A stretch of 64,000 nucleotides of DNA, from positions 17,052,001 through 17,116,000 of the forward strand of contig CM076141.1 of the NCBI GenBank assembly GCA_038025085.1, given 5' to 3'. The notes under the pieces were generated by a model. It saw nothing but the letters and a program-made list of their open reading frames with translations. It was not told the origin of the DNA and did no database searches. The stretch is from Tetragonia tetragonoides (Eukaryota > Streptophyta > Magnoliopsida > Caryophyllales > Aizoaceae). Made by a program: the position numbers and the translations under genes. Positions 33,251 to 46,385 of the stretch are shown here, in pieces; the stretch's first letter is position 1, and every line of letters starts with the position of its first letter.

Positions 33251-34371
33251 ATCAGTGAATTACAAAAAAAAAAAAAAATTAATGATTTTACAGTTCACAA
33301 TGAATGAATTTGACCATAAGGATTATGAATTTTGCGGTTCACAACAATTAATTAATGTTAGAATAGGTGTACCCAAACAGATGTTTGGTTAGTCCCAAAG
33401 ATTAACTGGCAGATACAGAACACGAAAGTAACTTGCTGCGCCGTGCGATTAACCACTGCCTTAAAAGTGATTTCGCCTCGATTAAGGTGCAAATCGATCA
33501 CCCAACGCTCGCTTCCCAAGGTTAACACAGCACCCTTACTCGTGTCACGAGGAAGGATTGGAACAAAACTCAACTTGCTCAGGAATAATGGGAATATAGT
33601 TGAGAGAGAGAAAGGAAGATGGATGTGTTTCTCTTATGTATTTTCCAGCAAGATTGACAGAGCTTTTATAGTCAAGAGAGGGCTGAACTTTCCCATCAAT
33701 AGGAAATCAAATAAGGCATTTAATGGGTAGAGGATCAAGAAAATCAATGGCTTGGAGATCAAGGATATAATATTACAATAAAGATATTGGGCTGAAAATC
33801 AGGAGCTGTTATATACAAGAATAAAGGATTATAACAGCAGAAACAAATCTCATAAATTCCTTGATTTCAGCAATTAAGATCTCGCAAATCTGAATACGAT
33901 TGGGTGGAACTAAACTCAGATTGGTCATAACCAAACTCCAACTCTGAGCATTGTTTCCAACAATCCCCCACCAATGCGAAAGAGAGATAAGATTTCCAAA
34001 GATAATGAATAAGCAAAGTTTCCTGAGCAAACAAATGACTTGGCACTTAAGTGCTAATATCTTGCGATTTGAATTAACACAAAGTGAATTGAGGTCATAC
34101 CGAACATCAAGGAGTGAAGTTACTCTTGAACTCCAAGACGTAATGGTGACGCCTCAAGACACGCACCTTATCACTTTATTCAGATTTTGTCCCGCGATAA
34201 TAAACACATATAAATGGCCAAGAGAACCTCAGGTACCAATGAGTGCTCTAGAAAGAAGCCCATAAATCTTTCATAGAAGGTGGCCAAATCTTCTCACTCA
34301 CGTATGGGTCCAACACAATCAGGTCTACCCAAACTTACCTTTGGGTCTGACCATCAAACACCAAGACCGTG

Positions 34372-34590
34372 AAATCATTAAGAGCAATGAGTGCTCATCC
34401 TCAAATAATCAAGCGGTGAATCCATCACGTCTCACAAGAACCACCCAAGTAGGGTTATGAATTCATTAAGAGCGTAATCACATCCTCACAAAATTAAGCG
34501 GTGAATCCATCAAGTCCGTCTCTTAAGGACCACTCAACTAGAGCTATGAATTCATTAAGAGCAAAAATCTCATCCTTACAAATAGCACCA
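34372..34590. repeat. Tandem repeats in the copia 3' untranslated region
   Basis: Units of about 90-100 bp share ATTAAGAGC, CAAAATTAAGCGGTGAATCC-like and CCACTCAA-TAG; about two and a half copies. Confidence 0.6.
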
Positions 34591-34752
34591 ATAATCGCCA
34601 TAGGAATTGGTAGGTTGGTGCTCATTGAGTCTCCTCATGACTTCGTGTGACCACATTGAACCTTGAAAGGTTGGGTATCCACCATGATTCTCTCAATCCA
34701 AGAGCTTTAAGCCTATCCCCCTCGACGCATTTATGAGCATTTTCCTGGTCAA

Positions 34753-35480
34753 TCATTTGGTTAAAGGATCCGCCAAATTTATTTCGGAGTTTAAGTAATC
34801 CAAAGAGAGTACACCATTCTTTATCAATTGTTCACCATGTCTTATGCGTAAGTGTATTTTCTTACCATTATACGCGTGATTCTTAGTTATCGAGATGGAT
34901 ACTACTGAATCACAATGAATTGAGACACGAGATGCTTTCTCCACAAAAGAACATCCGCAAGCTAGTTCGATAACCATTTGGCTTCTTTATTGTTTATAGC
35001 TTTTTTCCAAAAGCTAGCATTAACCGAAGACATAGCCTCTGCAAAAGTTTTAGGCTCTTCATTAATCATAAATGATATTCTCATTTAATTCATCAATATT
35101 TAAATCTTCGGTTAAAATTGCTTTCATAAAGTTGGAACCAAAGTTGGTATCAGTTCTAACTATTTTACTCTTTCGTGGTTCAACACCATACACATCATTA
35201 TTAAAAGGAGCATAGAACGAAAAGAAGCATGCATAGCCATAGCAATATCACATGATTCAGCATTCATTTTCAAATGAAAAATATGCTTAAAGAATTCACC
35301 ATCTCTAGATTCAATAATAGAATAATTATTCAAACACATGAATTTATATGCTATACTGGTATTTGGGCATAACCAACAAAAACCAGAATCAATGGTTTCA
35401 AGCCCAAAATTCGTGTGCTTATGACTAGGAAAACTACTTTATTCAAGCATCCCCACAATTTCAAATAAATCATGTTTAGT
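34753..35480 (-). pseudogene. copia pol fragments (integrase end, RT start, RNase H end)
   Basis: In minus-strand order: an integrase C-terminal piece (IIESRDGEFF), a reverse transcriptase N-terminal piece (FAEAMSSVNASFWKKAI), then a jump to the RNase H end (VSIHCDSVVSI, ENLADPLTK-like INLADPLTK). Most of the reverse transcriptase, including its catalytic core, is deleted, and stops interrupt the rest. The element cannot transpose by itself. Confidence 0.8.
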
Positions 35481-35572
35481 GCAAAGCAATGAAAATTACA
35501 TATGAGAATTTATTTGTTAGGCACTCTATGCGATAAGTAAATGAAACCGCTAACCCCCACATGCTCCCAAAA

Positions 35573-36242
35573 CTAATCAGCATTATTAGAAGTAAATGGG
35601 AATGGGTTAGACTTATCTTTGAGTCGATTGGCTTCCTCAATCCTCATGTGCCCAGCCAACTCCTCAAGTGACATGTCCTTCTTCTTGTGCTTCAAATGAC
35701 CAAGAAAGTCATTCCAAGAATTGGGCAATTTCTCGATCAAGACATTGGCTTGCAAGATCTCACATTTTCATTCCCTCGCTCAGCACATTGGCACAAAGGT
35801 TCTCATATTGGTGCACTTGGTCCATGATTGGTTTATCATCGACCATCTGAAATTCGAGCCAATTACCAACCACATACTTCTTCTTTCCAACATCATCGGC
35901 ACCATATTTCCTCTCAAGAGTATCCCAAATCGACATGGCGGATTTTTCTTTAATGAACAAATCGAAGAGGGAGTTTGTCATATGACTTAACATATGACCA
36001 CGAACAGATTTGTTGTCCTTCTCAAACTTTCTTTTGAGTTTCTCATCAGCATCATTCTTGGTCTTCTCCGTAACATCATTATCATCATCTTCACCAAAAA
36101 TTGGTGGGTTGAATAGGACATAGTCCAATTCAAATGGTTAGAAAACGATGAGCATCTTTTGGGACCACCTCTTATAATTGTTCCCATCAAGAAGCTCAAT
36201 TTTCGACATGTCAGTGATCGTCTTGTTCAACACAAGGGCCAT
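35573..36242 (-). pseudogene. copia gag, broken
   Basis: Starts at the ATG at 36,242 and resembles the UBN2-type gag of plant copia elements (LLDGNNYKRWSQKM, AMSIWDTLERKYG, FQMVDDKPIMDQVHQYE, KLPNSWNDFLGHLKH). A TAA at 36,138-36,140 interrupts it after about 34 codons, and a frameshift near 35,760 breaks it again. No CCHC zinc knuckle remains. Confidence 0.85.
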
Positions 36243-36892
36243 TGATCAAAGGAAAAAGAAAATCGCTTTTAAATTGTTAGAATAGGTGTACCCAAACATA
36301 TGTTTGGTTAGTCCCAAAGATCAACTGGCAGAAACAGAACACGAAAGTAACTTGCTGCTTCGTGGGATTAACCACTGCCTTAAAAGCGATTTCGCCTCGA
36401 TCTAGGTGCAAATCGATCACCCAGTGCTCGCTTCCCAAGGTTAACACAGCACCCTTACTCGTGTGCACTCACGAGGAAGGATTGGAACAAAACTCAACTT
36501 GCTCAGGAATAATGGGAATATAGTTGGGAGAGAGAAAGGAAGATGGATGTGTTTCTCTTATGTATTTTCCAGCAAGATTGACAGAGCTTTTATAGTCAAA
36601 AGAGGGCAGGAACTTTCCCATCAATAGGAAATCAAATAAGGCATTTAATGGGCAGAGAATCAAGGAAATCAATGGCTTGGAGATCAAGGATATAATATCA
36701 CAATAAAGATATTGGGCTGAAAATTAGGAGCTGTTATATAGAAGAATAAAGGATTATAACAGCAGAAACGAATCTCATAAATTCCTTGATTTCAGCAATT
36801 AAGATCTCGCGAATCTGAATACGATTGGGTGGAACCAAACTCAGATTGGTCATAACCAAACTCCAACTCTGAGAATTTTTTCCAACAATTAA

Positions 36893-38577
36893 GGTAGCTT
36901 AGTTAGCTGAATCGCAAATTGGCTCACTGGTGCGGGAGCATTTGGGACATCCCGAAGATCTCAATGGTGATCCTAAGATGTCTAAAGGATGCACCTTGGT
37001 CAAAAGGGCTCCCTAAGGTCCTTCCTAGCTTTCATGAATAAAGCTTAGTGCTGTAGCTTTCTTTTAACATGCATAATGTCATTTAGTCCGTACATGTCCT
37101 TAATTAGTCCGTGCATCCATCATTAGCGTTAAGTAAGCTTAGTTTACATTTGTAATTTGTTCTCAACTTTGTAATAGCTTAGTAAACATATCTAAAGGGA
37201 TAAGGAGTCACATGTTGAGAAGAAAAGGCCTAGAGGACCATTAAATCAGGGCATTTAATGTAGTGGTCCAATTAGTACAAAGTAGTGACAACCATTTTCA
37301 AGTCGCTCTCAAGCATATTGGGAGCCTTGGACGCGCTTTGTGGTCCTACCAACGGATATTTGCTGAGCCTTGGACAGCAAGGACCCTGTTAAGATGAATT
37401 CTATGCCATTTAAGGACCCTTCTCTACCCTATATATAGGTAGAGACGGCCATGTATAATTATTGATCGTACAAATATACATACATATACATACATACTTG
37501 TTGATTATTGATCGTATAATTATTGCCGAATGAATGTCCATTTCCCAACCGAGATATTCAAAGGTTATTTCTATCCCTTATTTAAGATTTTAATTATTAT
37601 GATTATTTAATCTATTATGACTTTATTATTATTTTTACGAAATGTGGTGAATTTACTTAGCTTTCCGCTTATTTTCTCTCTTGTTTTTGTATTGAACGCA
37701 TGGTAACTTTTGGAGCAGTTTGATGGTGGAACGTTTGTTCATGGCAAGAACGAGGCCTTATGTTACTACTTTGGTTGCTTGTTGTGAAGGAATGCTTATA
37801 TGTAATAATCTAGTTTTTATTTTCTTTTCGGTTGTTTATGTAAATTACTTAACTTTAAGCCTAGTATCCACCATCGGGTGGATATGGCGGTAACAACCCG
37901 GATATCTTAATTATAAATAAATGATGCAATATTATTAAGTATATTAATCTTGTGTTAATCTTGGGCCTAATCGTGATTAAGGATAATTAATCACTTATCA
38001 AATCCGGGTCGTTACATAAACTTCATAATAGCAACGAAATAATATAATCATACTTTGCATATTAAATTCACCACAATTTCTCAATTAGCACATAACATGT
38101 CAAAACCATTTTGATTGGGTTTTGTAAAGAGGTAGGCACGTTCTCTTACCTATCAAACGCTTCCAAGACAGTAGACACGCACCAACAACAAAGACGATCA
38201 CTCTTGCCCGTTAGGTCCTAATTAAAAACAATTAACGAATCAGTATTTATTAAATACGAAAGTATAAATAGTAACAAAATATTAATATGATATTTTATAC
38301 AAGTTCCTTGATTTATTTCAACTGACCTAGGCATTTGAAATTCCCAAATCGGACTCCGAATAAGCGCACAAAAATAAAAATAATAAAATTAAATCTGCTG
38401 AAAATCGAAAATAAATAATTATAAAAATAAAAATCAAAACCTTGATAATCAACCTAGGCCGCGGTCACCCATGCATGGTGGCCCATGGCCCAACCCGTCA
38501 CCATCATCAAGAACACAAGGGCTACAAGGCACTGCATCCATCAACATCAGACAATAAGTTGACATCATCAAATGCAG
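36893..38577. other. Degenerate LTR-like DNA, no gene
   Basis: Contains a TATA-like CCCTATATATAGGTAGAG at about 37,430, palindromic GTAACAACCCGGAT (37,891) against ATCCGGGTCGTTACA (38,002-38,016), and a stretch at 38,020-38,450 that aligns with the gypsy LTR at 57,980-58,440 in the same orientation (shared ATTAGCACATAAC, CGTTAGG-CCTAATTAAAAACAATTA). It is therefore probably an old LTR remnant, minus orientation. Confidence 0.55.
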
Positions 38578-38585
38578 GCTGCAAC

Positions 38586-39702
38586 TAGGGCTGCACAATG
38601 GCCGGTCCATTCCGGTTTTTTTACCGGACCGGACCCGACCCGGACCGGCCAAGATCGGACCGGGACTTGTCCGGTCTCCGGTTCGACCTTTTTCGTTGGC
38701 CGGGTCTCGGTTCAGACCGGTCTAAAACCCTTCGGCCTCCGGGTTTGGACCAGACCGGACCGGTGGTTTAAAAAATGAAGAAAAACTGAGTATAAGAAGT
38801 ATTTTAGGGCTTTTTCTCTTCACTTTTCAGTCGCCGCTCATTTCTTTCACACCTCCAACTCTCCTCCTTGCCCCCTTTCCCTCTCCTCCATGTCTCCATC
38901 TATCTCTTTCTTCATCCTTGTTCTTACCCACTAGATCCCACAACAATGGCTCTGGCATTATCAATTTTTTATGAGCATCCCACACCAAGAACAAAAAAAT
39001 TAACCTAAAATAAAACCCAACCACCCAAATTCCCTGTCAACAAGATAATATCATAAAACCCTAGCTAAAGCATCAAAGCTAGGCAGGGCTTATTTATCAA
39101 TCAATCCATCAAATAAACAGAGATTTTTCTCTCTCCTTGTTGGTTGGTTATTGTGTGAGGGTTTCTTTGGAGCATAAGAAGATTCGGATTTTGGGGTGAT
39201 GAAAGAGAAAGAAACAAGGATGATGATTTTGGGGTGTGAGAGGTTGATGATAATGACTTGATAAGTGTTGAAAGAGAAAGAAACAGAGAACTAATGAAGG
39301 AAGTTTCTTGAGGGTTGGAAGTAGAGATTGTGGGTTTAGGGCATGGGAGCTACTAGAGAGAGAATTGGTGAGGAACTCTATTTTTATTAAATGAAATTGT
39401 TGAGTAGTAGAACATTCCAGATTTTCAAAATGTACGAAGGTACTCCACGCTGGTCATGAAGCATTATTTATTTTATTTAATTTTTTTTTTTTGATTAGTA
39501 AGTATTTTCCATAAGCCAAGTCAAGCTCTAACCAGTCCAACTCGGTCCGGTCCGGTCTTGGATCGGACTTTTCGATCCGGGTCGGGTCTTGGACCGGTTC
39601 CAATCGATCCGGTCTCCGTTTTTTTTTTTGTCAGAATCCCGGTCCTCAGTCCGGCCCGAATCGATCCGGTTTGGCCCGGGTTTGGACTGGTGGGCAGCCC
39701 TA
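38586..39702. mobile_element. Non-autonomous hAT element with 8-bp duplication
   Basis: GCTGCAAC at 38,578-38,585 and 39,703-39,710 flanks a 1,117-bp element. Ends are TAGGGCTGC and (reverse complement) TAGGGCTGC, followed on each side by GGTCCGG/CCGGACC-rich subterminal repeats. 8-bp duplications and such ends define hAT transposons. No transposase is encoded; short frames inside are not recognised. Confidence 0.92.
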
Positions 39703-39710
39703 GCTGCAAC

Positions 39711-40389
39711 AACTGCATTCTAAAGTGTCTCTACTCTACAAACATTGAACAATACCAAGATGCATCAAATATTAAGTGTTACAAACACTAAATACTATCC
39801 TACAAATTACAACCACTTATATTGGATTAAAAATTCAACAAACTAAATTACAAATAAACCAAACATGAATGATTCTTGGGGGCGTAGTTTGATTGTTGTA
39901 GGCTTGAACTCTCTTAATCTGTCACCTTCAATTTCATAAATAATATGTTAAAACAAGATAAAATAATCAAAACACTAAATAAAAAAAAAAAAAATCAGAA
40001 CTCAGACCTATGAACTGAGAAGGAGATAGGGTTAGGAATTTTATTTTGGGGTTTCTGACTTTTATATGGATCGTGCAAACATTGGGGCTTTGGCCTACTT
40101 TTGCCGCTTGAGTCATTTTTAGCGCCTTTCATTTTCCATTTTTCGCATTTTTCCTCTATTTTTATTTTTTTGTTGTTTGATTAATCAGGTTGAGCAGGTC
40201 ATTTTAAGGTTGGAAAGTTCAATCTTAACCTACCCATTTAATGTTTTGGATAAATCAAATCGACCCATTTGAAATTTTAGGTAAAAAATCCTAACCCTAA
40301 CCATCTTTTTAGGGTTAAGTTCAGGTCGGTACGTTTACATTAAACCTATTGTTCAATCTTAACCTACCCATTTACCTGGTATGTTAAAG
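39711..40389. other. Non-coding DNA and left junction of duplication copy B
   Basis: AT-rich, no gene. Its last 175 bp contain short exact repeats that build the junction: 24 nt at 40,217-40,240 recur at 40,351-40,374, and 21 nt at 40,335-40,355 recur at 40,390-40,410. Confidence 0.6.
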
Positions 40390-40584
40390 TTACATTAAAC
40401 CTATTGTTCAGTTACAAAGATACAGGTTTATGTTGCCAAATAAAATTGACCAGGAAGGTGTTTCTAAAGGAACCCTTGATGGCTAGGGAAAGGTGAGCCT
40501 AACCAAATCAGCACGAGAATTATATGTATTTGACATGATCATCTGAAACAAGGCAGCTATCATAAAAATCCTATGGTCCACTGT

Positions 40585-40850
40585 TTGGTCTAGCTTGTGA
40601 GTAGCTTCTACATTTTCCCCTATTTTCCCTCACAAACCACCCCCTCCACCACCTCCTCCTCATCCCCATCTTCAACTTCTAAAAAGCTAAAACATCCCCT
40701 ATGAACCCCTAGGAGGCCCAAAAGTAGAAGCATCAAATTGGAGCTTTCAACTTTCGGGCCTCCTAAGGGGTGCTTTGAGCTTCTTAGAAGCTAAATGTGG
40801 GTGAGGAGGAGGTGGAGGGGTGGTTTGTGAGGAAAAATAGAGCCTTAGTT
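40585..40850. mobile_element. Foldback MITE, uninterrupted (copy B)
   Basis: Inverted arms built on CCACCTCCTCCTCATCCCC and its complement around a short centre near 40,730. It shows the pre-insertion state of 12,780-13,455. Confidence 0.7.
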
Positions 40851-42200
40851 ACAAAGAAAGACAAGGTATGGGTGAAATAGGTAAACACCTACCATAATCC
40901 ATAGGAGAGGCAGAATGGTGTGGTGAATTGATCCTTCAAATGTCATGCATATTGAGTAGTTATTTAAGACCAACCAATGGACTAATAGTTTACAGGGAAC
41001 CTGCTCGACAGTCCTGAAACATGGAACACACTAAAATGAGTTCACCTATTCTCCGCTTAGAGGAGATTTCCTAAAGTACCATAGAGAAAGCTACATGCTC
41101 TAGCCTGGCTTGAATGTAGGCTTTTTTACAATGGTTAGCTTCACAAGATAGATTTAACACAATAGATGGATTAAAGCATGGAGGATTCATGATGAATATT
41201 CGTATGATGTGGCAGTTACATAAAGAGAACCATGACCTCTTTATTAAAAAGTTCTTATACTCTTCTCTAAGTCGATCTCTTTTTCTATGGAAGGGTACAC
41301 ACTACACAGAGACCTGCACGTGAATGGTATAAGGAGAAACACATGACATCTGCCAGGGAGGAAGTCCTAAAACTGTGCTTTATAGAGTAGCTGCTGCAAG
41401 TGCTGTGTATAAAATCTGGCAAGATAGGAACATACTAAGATCTAAGAAAATGGTCAAAATGATAAATCCAAAATAATTTTTCAGTTTCAGTCCTGCAGTA
41501 AGCTGTCCAGGGTTGAGCAACTGCTCCAGAGCATGGACTTTAAGTCTATAACCCTCGCTGATCAATGCTTTTTATTGAGGCTGTAAAATGTGTTCTGTTC
41601 TTTTAGTTATTGTCTATCTCTTGAGCATATAATATGGGCTAGGACATGTACCCTTCCGGCCTTCCTAGAAGGTGTCAAGACCATTGCCTCTGATGATATC
41701 ATAAAGAGTTGGCTAAACAGTAAGCTAGTATATGGACTATATTTCTTTAAATGAATTTTGTTTGAACTACCCACCCCCCAGAGAGAGAGAGAGAGAGAGA
41801 GAGAATATGTAAATTAGAGGAATCCACCTTTTGGACAATCTTCAGCCTGAAGCTTCTTCAAGAACTCTGTGTCTTGTTCCTTTTGCCATTGCATTACTTG
41901 CTGCAGCCTTCCAAACAGTCCAGTGCTGCCAATAGCAAAATGCACACCATTATTAAGGATACAGTTTTAGTATGAAATTCTACTGCAGATAGTATCAAGA
42001 ATCATTGCTGCCATCACTCACCTTGATTGTTTCGAAACCGCAAAAGGTCTCACGTCATCCACAGCAGCAGAACCAAAAGCTTCCTGAAATTTGTCTGTCA
42101 TTGTTTTCCTTCTGGGTGATACAATAGCAACTGCTGTATTTTCAACTTTCTCCTGAACAAGGAACAAGCAACTCAACTAAGTGCAGAAGGTTACCTCATT

Positions 42201-42363
42201 TATTTTTTTTAGATAACATGGGTGTCCAAGCTTAGCTTGACTAATCCCATGGGCCCTGAAGTTAACGACCAGGAAAACCTCCCGTGGCCCTGAGGAGAGT
42301 CAAATCTGGGACCTCTGGAATACTTCTCAGAGGTCTTACCAGCTGAGCTACCCCCTCAGGGTT
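42201..42363 (-). mobile_element. tRNA-derived SINE (copy B homologue)
   Basis: Same insertion as at 14,818. Here both 18-bp duplications (42,183-42,200 and 42,364-42,381) are identical. The A box TAGCTCAGCTGG is intact, while the B box has changed to AGATTTGACTC. Confidence 0.88.
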
Positions 42364-44526
42364 GCAGAAGGTTACCTCATTAATTTTAGCAAGAGATATT
42401 TTAAATTTTAACTAAGCACCTCATTATCCGTTGATGATCCACTAATCATAATCTCACAAGGGTCTTCATCACTCGTTAAAGCCTTCCCTGATGATGATGA
42501 TACACTTCTGATAACAGCACGCTGTCCAGCCCTTCCTTTCCTTCTACCGTCCTGTAGCACGTTGTTAATTAGACTTGGACACGGGTGTATAAATGCGAAA
42601 ACAAATCATCAATTAAAAAATAGGAACCATTTTGGACTTCGAATGGAGATTCCTGTTCTTTCCACGGAGGTCATCCAAGAGCTCAACCATGGAATATCTA
42701 AAGTGATCATTTTGTGTAACTGCTTTCATTGGTAATGCATGGCTTGACTCTGACATCATCTCACCATCAGACCCTCCTAGAATTCCAGACGCAGATTTGT
42801 CCATGTGCCTATAACCGAGGGCTTCAGGCTCATCCAGTAACTCATCATCAGTGGCCGGGTCAGGGTCCTCATCTTTATGGTCAGAAGGCCGGAAAGTGCC
42901 TTTCCTATGTGGCTGAACATTAGCTGATGGTCTGGTCTTGGTTGGCCATCTGCCACCTGCAGCAGTTGCCACATAACAATTCATTGCAATCCCACCACAA
43001 CATTATGAGTTCAATACCATTCTCCATGGAATTTCTTCAACTTGAATGATAACCAAACTGAAGGCTTTCTGAAGTATATTTACAGAGTTTGCATCTTGTG
43101 ATACTATCATAAGCAGGATTTATCTAAGTTTCAGATTTGTTTTCTTAAACAAAATTTCCAAAGGATGTACTCATGTACATGCATCAGAATTTGGGATCAT
43201 AAACTAAAACTCAACTCCAATTTCCAAAAGTGCAGCTAGTTGACTCAAAGAAAAATGAATACACGACGTACATACTTTCTCATTGATGGAACAATTTGTA
43301 TATCTTGCCAACCTTTTCCCAAAGCCAAATGATACGAAGAAAACTTTGGGTGTTCAAGCAAACCAATGCATGCAAACAGAACAAATAGATCATTGAATTG
43401 GAGTCACTCAGTCGTGGGCCATTTAGTTAAGAAGTGACTATTCAGTACTAAGTCCCAGAAAATTACTTGTAGCAGGAAGTATACCTTTCGTAGACAAAGG
43501 ATGGTGTGTAGAGCATCTGGCGTTTTCACCCAAACTAACTAGTCTCCCGGTATCTTTATCAACTGCGGACCCTGTGGATAGCTCAAATGGCTTTCCTTTT
43601 CCTCTGGTGTAAAGATCCAGTGTCTCGGATACAGTAACCCCAGCTCTGACAGAGTTGGAGAGCATCTTGCTTCCCTTCTACCAGAAATTGAAGTGAAATG
43701 CGTTAGACTCGTAGTGTCATTACGGCAACAATTGTAGACATATATCATGGTAAAATCAGCACAAGCATCAATATATCACCACATTTTAAGCAACTGCAAC
43801 CATTGAGAGGGAAATGGTGTACCTTATCACCAGAAATCCGCTCATGTGTTTCAGAAGTAAAGCTATCTCTTTTCGAACTAAGTGAGTTTCCCCCAACGTT
43901 ATTTGTGCAAACAAGATGGCTCTTGTCTTGAAAATCGGGTATCTCAACCTCGTCTTCAGAAGAGAAGCCTACATCCTTCCGATAGAAGTAATTTCTGTTA
44001 TATACAGCTCAAAAAGAATTCTCTATATAAGTATAATAACCAACAGAATACTGGATAAGAAGTTATTCCTTTTGCACAATTCATGCACACATCTATCTGC
44101 TCAAACACCCACATATCAATGTTTCCAACTGCTGGCTCATTTCTCATCCTTCCATCGCAGCAATCATCACTCATCAGCATAATGACCGCAAGCACTACAT
44201 AACGGCAGCCCATTCATTAAGCCGCCAAGTCACTGCCGGAAGTCCTGTACTCTTGATGGAATATACAGACAAATATCATACATGGTTGCTTCCCCTTCTG
44301 ATTTACCTGATGGACACCTGTATGAGAGACACTTCTATAATTGCCATTTAGCGAACAACAAGAAAACAACCATGACAGTGGAAAGTGCGAATAAGTACAG
44401 CACAAAAACAATGCATATGCATGTTCATTGGGTATTCTCAATCGGCATCCCCCAAGCATATAGTAAATGGGAGTCATTGTTGAGACTTGAGAGTGTTAAA
44501 AAATTCTTTTTTATGTATTATTTATT

Positions 44527-44825
44527 ACTTTTAGATAATGTGGCTGTCCGACCTTTGACCGAATGATCCCACGGGCCCTAAAGTTAAACGGCCATGAAGT
44601 GCTGCCCATCAGTTTTACCAATCTATCCTTACTAGAAGACAATGTATAACTTTTCAGGTAAGGAAAGAGGGCCTGGTAGCACAGTAGACAAGTTCACAAG
44701 GTGGCGCACACTAATAATTGCAATGGTGTATGTGGGGGGCACCAAATCCTAAAAGTAAACTACTGGCACCAACCAATGGGAGCTCTACCCACTAAAAACT
44801 CCTCACTCCCATAAGCAGACTCAAG
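44527..44825. mobile_element. Truncated SINE followed by SINE-like repeat (copy B)
   Basis: Homologues of 17,128-17,220 (44,527-44,612, minus) and 17,254-17,405 (44,655-44,825, plus). The inverted partner of the second lies at 45,608-45,705. Confidence 0.5.
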
Positions 44826-45276
44826 AATCATAATGAGACATACTAATTAGGACTGTCAAAGGAGCGTTAACACAAAAATCTTTAATGAATAGGTGGTCCA
44901 GTTATAACAATTATTTCAGGAATATCAACTCTGAAAGCTTGTATGTTTGAAACAAGTTGCAATATCATGTGTAGCATTCTCTAGTACCACTTCATGCATC
45001 ATTTATAAGTTAACAATCACAGGCTGGACAAAACCTACCAGCACACTGATGATGCAGGTGAGCGCCCCCCCCCCCCCACACACACGAGCTTAAAAAGGTG
45101 ACAATGAAAAAAGATAGCCAGATAGTAAAGGGTGAAATTTAAGAATAACTTTGAGCAACTCAAGCTGTGATACAACTCCCAGGCCTTCCTGAAAAACAGA
45201 ATACACAATTCCTTCAGAAACAATAATAAGCAATGTTTTTGGGACCATGGAGCTTAAACTCTCACTCTAAATTTGC

Positions 45277-45279
<3 letters not shown>

Positions 45280-45350
<71 letters not shown>
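45280..45350. repeat. (TA)n microsatellite, copy B only
   Basis: About 35 TA units. The homologous position in copy A (near 17,860) has only AAATATATACATC, so the run expanded after the duplication. It lies in intron 3 of the SPIDR-like copy. Confidence 0.95.
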
Positions 45351-45353
<3 letters not shown>

Positions 45354-46277
45354 GAGATCAATGGTTCTGCCATGTATGTGAAGGCCGAAATCAAAGACTA
45401 ATAGCATGGAAGGAAATGTCTTATCACTTTGTTCTTGCTACATTAGCATATGAGTATTATCCAAGGATCATTGCTCCATTCAACAACAGAGGTGCAGCAC
45501 AATCAGCTAGAAGACCACAAACGCGTTATCACAGCTGACAACTAGTCTCAACAAATGATGCCTTTCTTCCCACACAGCCCAAATAGGCATCATTTCTACC
45601 AATAAGCTGAGTTAGCGGGAGGGGGAAGTTTATAGTGCGTAGAGCTCCCCTTAGTTGGTGCTAGTAGTTTACTTGTAGGATTTAGTCCCCTCCGCTGACT
45701 ACTCAGCATCATTCGAAGGAACTTGTTATATTATTTGAAGAACTGCATACTCTTGCAGAACTAATTTGCAGCTTATGCAAAATTGTCACTCATAAGCTCA
45801 CTGACAGCAATCGCCTTAAAACTTGATACTTCTAGCGTAATTTGTTACTAGTTTTGTTTAAGACTACACTTAAATTATATTTAGATTCTCATTTTCTATC
45901 AGCTTTGTACTTTTGTATGTTTTAGGAAGCGCAATTTCTTCTGCAAAGTCCTATAGGCTTTTAAATGGTTGCTAACCTCTATATTAGATTCTGCCTCCCT
46001 CTAAGTGATCTCCTGGTTTGTCCTCCCCCTTGCCAATTTTCCTCCTTGTTGTCTCCTTCTCTTTCCTCAGCTTTCTCAACTCCCTTCTCCTTCTAATTAT
46101 TCTAATCCTTTTTGGAATGCCCATAGCTCCAAAAGGAGGAAGATAACCTCCATGCAAAATTGAAACTCGTTCGTTGCATATTGACTAAGCCAACGGATTT
46201 GATACCAAACAGAATCACATATCCAACAACCATTATTTCCCACCAAAGGAGAATCAACCTCAGCTAAATATTTTCTA

Positions 46278-46385
46278 TTTAGATAACATGGGTATATGGG
46301 CTTTGCCCAACTAATCCCATGGGCCCCGAAGTTAACGACCACGAACAGTCTAAGACCTCCAATGGCCCTGAGGAGAACCTCAGCA
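46278..46385 (-). mobile_element. Truncated SINE (copy B)
   Basis: TTTAGATAACATGGGTATAT...CCCATGGGCCCCGAAGTTAAC matches the 3' body of the SINE family. It is more complete than its homologue at 18,895. Confidence 0.6.

Larger units (their letters stand above)
33357..36887 (-). mobile_element. Ty1/copia retrotransposon, internally deleted
   Basis: Two 606- and 613-bp direct LTRs (33,357-33,962 and 36,275-36,887), each TGTTAGAA...TTCCAACA, flanked by ATTAA on both sides (33,352-33,356; 36,888-36,892). On the minus strand a polypurine tract GGTGGGGGAT abuts the left LTR. Gag is near the right LTR; pol is reduced to fragments. The LTRs differ by scattered substitutions and a few small indels, so the insertion is not brand new. 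Confidence 0.95.
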
